This document shows positions 6,379-9,363 of a stretch of 9,363 nt of DNA, piece by piece. Made by a program: the position numbers and the translations under genes. Every line of letters begins with the position of its first letter. Positions within the stretch are counted from its first letter, which is position 1. A model generated the notes under the pieces. That model did no database searches. It worked only from the letters and a program-made list of their open reading frames with translations, and was not told the DNA's origin. The stretch comes from Lutibacter sp. (lineage in GTDB: Bacteria > Bacteroidota > Bacteroidia > Flavobacteriales > Flavobacteriaceae): assembly GCA_021647265.1 (NCBI GenBank), contig JAKIVA010000073.1, forward strand, positions 1-9,363, written 5' to 3'.

Positions 6379-7626
6379 TTACTTGTTTTTTAAAATTTCT
6401 TTTCTCAGTAATTCTAAAGCCTTGTTTGAAGCTCTTTCAATTACTTTTTCACGTGGTTTCCCAAAGAAAAATTCTTCTGAAAAAACGGTTGTTGGTGTAG
6501 CGATTGCAATAAAAACCGTGCCAACTGTTTTATCGGTATTATCAACTGTAGGGCCTGCATTCCCGGTAGTTGCAATTGCATAACTCGTCTTAAATTTTTG
6601 CTGAATTCCTGTTGCCATCGCCTCTGCAACTTGTGAACTTACAACCGAATATTTTATTATTAATTCTCTATCAACATTTAACTCATTTATTTTAACAGAT
6701 GCATGATATGCTACAATTGAGCCCACAAAATAGTTCGATGAACCTGCAATTGATGTTATTTTTTTTGCAATATTACCTCCTGTACAACTTTCAGCAGTAG
6801 CCAATGTTTGTTTTTCACTGGTTAATAGTTTACCTATTACCACCTCCAGTGTTTCATTATCTTCAAACCCAACAATAATATCTGGTATTAATTTTGTTAA
6901 TTTTTCAACTTCATTATTAACCGTTTGTTTTAATAAATCTTTGTCCTCACCTTTTGCAGTTAACCGTAATCGAAGTCTGCCATACGCAGGTAAATAAGCT
7001 AATTTTACATATTTTGGTAAATTATCTTCCCAGGTTTCAATACGTTCAGCCACCATACTTTCTCCCATACCATAAGTTAATATTGTTTGGTGTACTATAA
7101 ACGGTAATTGAAATGTTTCTTTTAGTTTTGGCAAAACACATCTTTGCATTAACCCCTTCATTTCATTTGGAACTCCAGGAAGAGATATAACAACTTTACC
7201 ACTATGGTTAAACCACATACCCGGTGCTGTACCAAATTCATTTGTTAATGGAATACATTTTGAAGGCACTAAAGCCTGATTTTTATTGACTTCAGTAAAA
7301 GGATAGTTCATTTTTACAAACATGGACTTAATGTGCAATACAATATCATGATTTAAAATTAGCTCATCATTAAAGTATTCAACCAATGTTAGTTTTGTAA
7401 TATCATCTTTTGTTGGTCCTAAACCACCCGTAACAATAATAATACCAACATTATTCTCGGCCTCTTTTAAGGCTTTTAAAATATGTTTTTTATCATCTTG
7501 AATGGAAGTTATTTGATATACAGAAATACCAATTTTATTTAATTCTGAGGCTATCCACTTTGAATTAGAATCGAGTATTTGTCCTATTAATATCTCATCT
7601 CCAATAGTAATTATTTCTGCATTCAT
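6379..7626 (-). CDS. cinA: CinA family protein (molybdopterin-binding-like domain plus NMN deamidase domain)
   Basis: A 415-residue two-domain protein of normal family length. The N-terminal COG1058/MoaB-like domain spans about 1-170, with ITIGDEILIGQILDSNS (6-22), VTGGLGPTKDD (65-75) and SLPGVPNEMKG (148-158). The COG1058 domain is linked to pyrophosphatase activity in characterised members. The C-terminal CinA/PncC domain (about 255-412) has the catalytic-serine motif TAESCTGG (277-284), SNYFVGSIVAYH (297-308) and a TTGNAGPT segment (353-360). PncC-type domains deamidate nicotinamide mononucleotide to nicotinate mononucleotide in pyridine nucleotide salvage. The historical competence link comes from other bacteria and is not implied here. 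The ATG at 7626 begins directly at conserved sequence (MNAEIITIGDE). It is divergent from the plus-strand hypothetical gene across 108 bases and is followed by the rpmB promoter. Confidence 0.95.
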   Translation of the reverse strand: MNAEIITIGDEILIGQILDSNSKWIASELNKIGISVYQITSIQDDKKHILKALKEAENNVGIIIVTGGLGPTKDDITKLTLVEYFNDELILNHDIVLHIKSMFVKMNYPFTEVNKNQALVPSKCIPLTNEFGTAPGMWFNHSGKVVISLPGVPNEMKGLMQRCVLPKLKETFQLPFIVHQTILTYGMGESMVAERIETWEDNLPKYVKLAYLPAYGRLRLRLTAKGEDKDLLKQTVNNEVEKLTKLIPDIIVGFEDNETLEVVIGKLLTSEKQTLATAESCTGGNIAKKITSIAGSSNYFVGSIVAYHASVKINELNVDRELIIKYSVVSSQVAEAMATGIQQKFKTSYAIATTGNAGPTVDNTDKTVGTVFIAIATPTTVFSEEFFFGKPREKVIERASNKALELLRKEILKNK

Positions 7627-7734
7627 TCTTATAACCTAATTTTTCGATAAATATACAAATTACAACGCAACCTTTTATAAAATTAGCATCTCTTTAATAA
7701 AGATTACATTTTAATTTTAATAACCTCTGCAGCT

Positions 7735-8148
7735 ATGATTATAAGTACACAGTTAAGTGATAACGAACTTCTTGAAAAGATAGAAAATTGCACCTTAGAT
7801 CCTAATTTATTCACACACGAAATGCAATTAAGACTTTCTTGGATATTAATTCATAAATACGGTATAGATGAGGCTATTACAAAAAACTGTGAACTAAAAG
7901 AACAATTTTATATAAAAGCTTTAAATAGCCACAAATTCAATCTTCCTTTAAGTAAGGCGTATACTGAAATTTTGTATTTTTTCATGAATAAATCTTCAAC
8001 AAAAGATTTTGATAAATTGTTGAGAGAGTTCCCAAGATTAAAATATAATTTTAAAAATTTAGTAAAAACTCATTACGGGTACAATATTTTAAAAGAACAC
8101 AGAAAAGAGGAAATCAAACCTTTAGGAACAATTTTATTTACATTTTAA
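7735..8148 (+). CDS. Conserved hypothetical protein with an FTHExxLRLxW motif
   Basis: A 137-residue protein and the only plus-strand gene in the window. No signal peptide or membrane segment is visible; the sequence looks mostly helical. Residues 26-38 (FTHEMQLRLSWIL) followed by KYGIDEAI recall a widespread family of small uncharacterised proteins with the pattern [FW]THEAHLRLAW. I recognise the family from the pattern but know no assigned function. In members I recall, the motif carries a second His (HEAHLR). Here that position is Gln (HEMQLR), so a conserved residue may be lost. A second conserved-looking stretch is DKLLREFPRLKYNFK, near residue 100. It is divergent from cinA (108-base gap) and its stop is 3 bases from the stop of the convergent FAH-family gene. 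I found no TAnnTTTG promoter match upstream. Codon use and AT content look like the neighbours. Confidence 0.85.
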   Translation: MIISTQLSDNELLEKIENCTLDPNLFTHEMQLRLSWILIHKYGIDEAITKNCELKEQFYIKALNSHKFNLPLSKAYTEILYFFMNKSSTKDFDKLLREFPRLKYNFKNLVKTHYGYNILKEHRKEEIKPLGTILFTF

Positions 8149-8151
8149 AAA

Positions 8152-8763
8152 CTATTTAATTTTAATTGAAAATATTTTTTGATCTTTTATTTCACCTGTT
8201 AGCACATCATTTTCACTAACTTTTCCAACTCCTGCAGGAGTGCCTGTAAATAATACATCTCCTTTTTTAAGAGTGAAAAATTGTGAAACATACGAAATTA
8301 GTTCATCTATTTTCCACAACATTGCATTGGTATTTCCATCCTGTACTAATTCTCCATTTTTATGCAACGTAAAAGCTAAATTATTTAAATTACCTAAACT
8401 TTCTTTAGGTAAAAATTTACCTATAACCGCACTTCCATCAAATGCTTTTGCTTTTTCCCAAGGCAAACCCTTTTCTTTACAAACTGCTTGAATATCTCGT
8501 GCTGTAAAATCAATCCCTAACCCTATTTCATCATAATATTTATGAGCAAATTTTTTATCAATATACTTCCCTACCTTATTTATTTTTACCAGTATTTCAA
8601 CTTCGTAATGTATATCCTTAGAAAAAGGAGGTATAAAAAACGGTTGGTTTTTAACTAAAATGGCAGAATCTGGTTTTAAAAATACAACTGGATTTTTTGG
8701 TTTTTCATTCGCTAATTCTTCAATATGTTTAGCGTAATTGCGACCAATACAAATTATTTTCAT
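8152..8763 (-). CDS. Fumarylacetoacetate hydrolase (FAH) family protein
   Basis: A 203-residue single-domain FAH-fold enzyme. Seen: the N-terminal GRNYAKH (7-13), the divalent-metal ligands E54 and E56 in HYEVEILVKI with D85 in GIDFTARDIQ, and the lysine-bearing WEKAKAFDGSAVIG (102-115). The closing glycine loop is LFTGTPAGVG (171-180). Small FAH-family proteins of this type act as acylpyruvate hydrolases, oxaloacetate decarboxylases or tautomerases, or in aromatic catabolism; sequence alone does not decide between these. No neighbour encodes aromatic degradation, so a general housekeeping role such as acylpyruvase or oxaloacetate tautomerase is more likely, but this is inference. It lies 88 bases downstream of menB on the same strand and converges with the plus-strand hypothetical gene (3-base gap, stop TAG). 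Confidence 0.92.
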   Translation of the reverse strand: MKIICIGRNYAKHIEELANEKPKNPVVFLKPDSAILVKNQPFFIPPFSKDIHYEVEILVKINKVGKYIDKKFAHKYYDEIGLGIDFTARDIQAVCKEKGLPWEKAKAFDGSAVIGKFLPKESLGNLNNLAFTLHKNGELVQDGNTNAMLWKIDELISYVSQFFTLKKGDVLFTGTPAGVGKVSENDVLTGEIKDQKIFSIKIK

Positions 8764-8813
8764 GTAATTAAGTTTAATGTTGTTTAATTCTTAAATTTAT
8801 ATCCAAATCTTGT

Positions 8814-8851
8814 ATTAATTAATAATTTTCAATTGTTAATTTTTAATTAAT
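8814..8851. repeat. All-A/T inverted repeat just after menB
   Basis: Two 14-base arms (8814-8827 and 8838-8851) pair at 13 of 14 positions around a 10-base loop that contains CAATTG. The arms hold no G or C. It begins one base beyond the menB stop codon. It may contribute to menB transcript ending or mRNA stability. In DNA this AT-rich, such repeats also arise by chance, and there is no GC stem typical of an intrinsic terminator. Confidence 0.35.
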
Positions 8852-9363
8852 TTATGGTATCCATTTTTTTTCAAAATTTGGTTTGCGTTTTTCTAAAAAA
8901 GCATTTCGCCCTTCTTTAGCTTCATCGGTCATATATGCTAATCGTGTAGCTTCACCAGCAAAAACCTGCTGCCCTACCATACCATCATCCGTTAAATTCA
9001 TAGCGAATTTCAACATTTTTATAGATGTTGGCGATTTTGCTAAAATTTCCTGAGCCCACTCAAAAGCAGTTTCTTCTAATTTATTATGTGGAATTACAGC
9101 ATTTACCATTCCCATTTCATACGCTTCTTGTGCTGAATAATTTCTCCCTAGGAAAAATATTTCACGTGCTTTTTTTTGTCCAACCATTTTTGCCAAATAA
9201 GCTGAACCGTAACCACCATCAAAACTAGTTACATCTGCATCAGTTTGTTTAAAAATGGCATGTTCTTCACTTGCTAGTGTTAAATCACAAATTACGTGTA
9301 AACTATGTCCGCCACCTACAGCCCAGCCGGGAACCACTGCAATTACAGCCTTTGGCATAAAGC
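8852..9363 (-). CDS. menB: 1,4-dihydroxy-2-naphthoyl-CoA synthase MenB, partial (N-terminus beyond window edge)
   Basis: The C-terminal 170 or so residues of MenB, a crotonase-fold enzyme that closes the naphthoate ring from o-succinylbenzoyl-CoA in menaquinone synthesis. The frame stays open to the window edge; the internal Met at 9358 is not the start, since about 100 residues of the usual 270-280 are missing. Seen, counting from that Met: the oxyanion-hole motif GWAVGGGHSLHV (11-22), FKQTDADVTSFDGGYGSAYLAK (from 36), FFLGRNYSAQEA and MVNAVIPH. Near the C-terminus are GQQVFAGEATRLAYMTDEA and the family-typical ending FLEKRKPNFEKKW. The QTDAD sequence puts Asp where bicarbonate-dependent (type I) MenB has Gly (QTGP), so this is the bicarbonate-independent type II form. 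Menaquinone is the usual respiratory quinone of Bacteroidota, so the gene fits the host. Confidence 0.96.
   Translation of the reverse strand, partial: FMPKAVIAVVPGWAVGGGHSLHVICDLTLASEEHAIFKQTDADVTSFDGGYGSAYLAKMVGQKKAREIFFLGRNYSAQEAYEMGMVNAVIPHNKLEETAFEWAQEILAKSPTSIKMLKFAMNLTDDGMVGQQVFAGEATRLAYMTDEAKEGRNAFLEKRKPNFEKKWIP

Noticed and set aside
6441..6629. Minus-strand 62-residue open frame inside cinA
   Set aside because: It is an alternative frame within the conserved PncC domain of cinA, with no family resemblance of its own.
7627..7734. Divergent promoter region between cinA and the plus-strand gene
   Set aside because: Promoters must exist here, but no TAnnTTTG match occurs on the plus strand. 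The minus-strand candidate (TAATTTG) is a base short, so no site is assigned.

Overview
The window looks like chromosome from a low-GC member of the Bacteroidota, most probably a flavobacterium (family Flavobacteriaceae). The evidence is very AT-rich intergenic DNA, start codons preceded by A/T-rich sequence with no clear Shine-Dalgarno, two good matches to the Bacteroidota promoter (TTTG or TTG at -33, TAnnTTTG at -7), a DUF4295 gene directly behind rpmB-rpmG, and flavobacterial-looking FtsY, RimO and CinA. All genes but one are on the minus strand, so in transcription order the window reads from high to low coordinates.

From the right edge: a 5'-truncated menB (naphthoate synthase, menaquinone pathway), then a fumarylacetoacetate-hydrolase-family enzyme. 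A 137-residue plus-strand hypothetical gene lies tail to tail with that enzyme. Next is cinA. A well-formed promoter then drives rpmB (L28), rpmG (L33) and a 50-codon DUF4295 gene that is too short for routine ORF cut-offs. A strong intrinsic hairpin and T-tract separates this ribosomal-protein unit from ftsY (signal recognition particle receptor). A lipoprotein amidase follows, then rimO (ribosomal protein S12 methylthiotransferase) behind its own promoter, which is embedded in a 17-bp palindrome. At the left end a nitrilase-superfamily amidohydrolase is joined by a one-base gap (TAATATG) to a class I methyltransferase that runs off the window.

The functional core (rpmB, rpmG, DUF4295, ftsY, rimO, with cinA alongside) is housekeeping: ribosome components, a ribosome-modifying enzyme and co-translational membrane targeting. 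The amidase, the plus-strand gene and the nitrilase/methyltransferase pair look like more variable insertions around it.

I see no tRNA, rRNA, CRISPR array, insertion sequence, phage gene or defence system, and no gene-free stretch longer than about 170 bases. I do not think the window holds a dramatic new system. The points most worth a second look are the DUF4295 gene, the uncharacterised 137-residue gene, the coupled nitrilase/methyltransferase pair with its cysteine-rich N-terminus, and the palindromic rimO promoter.
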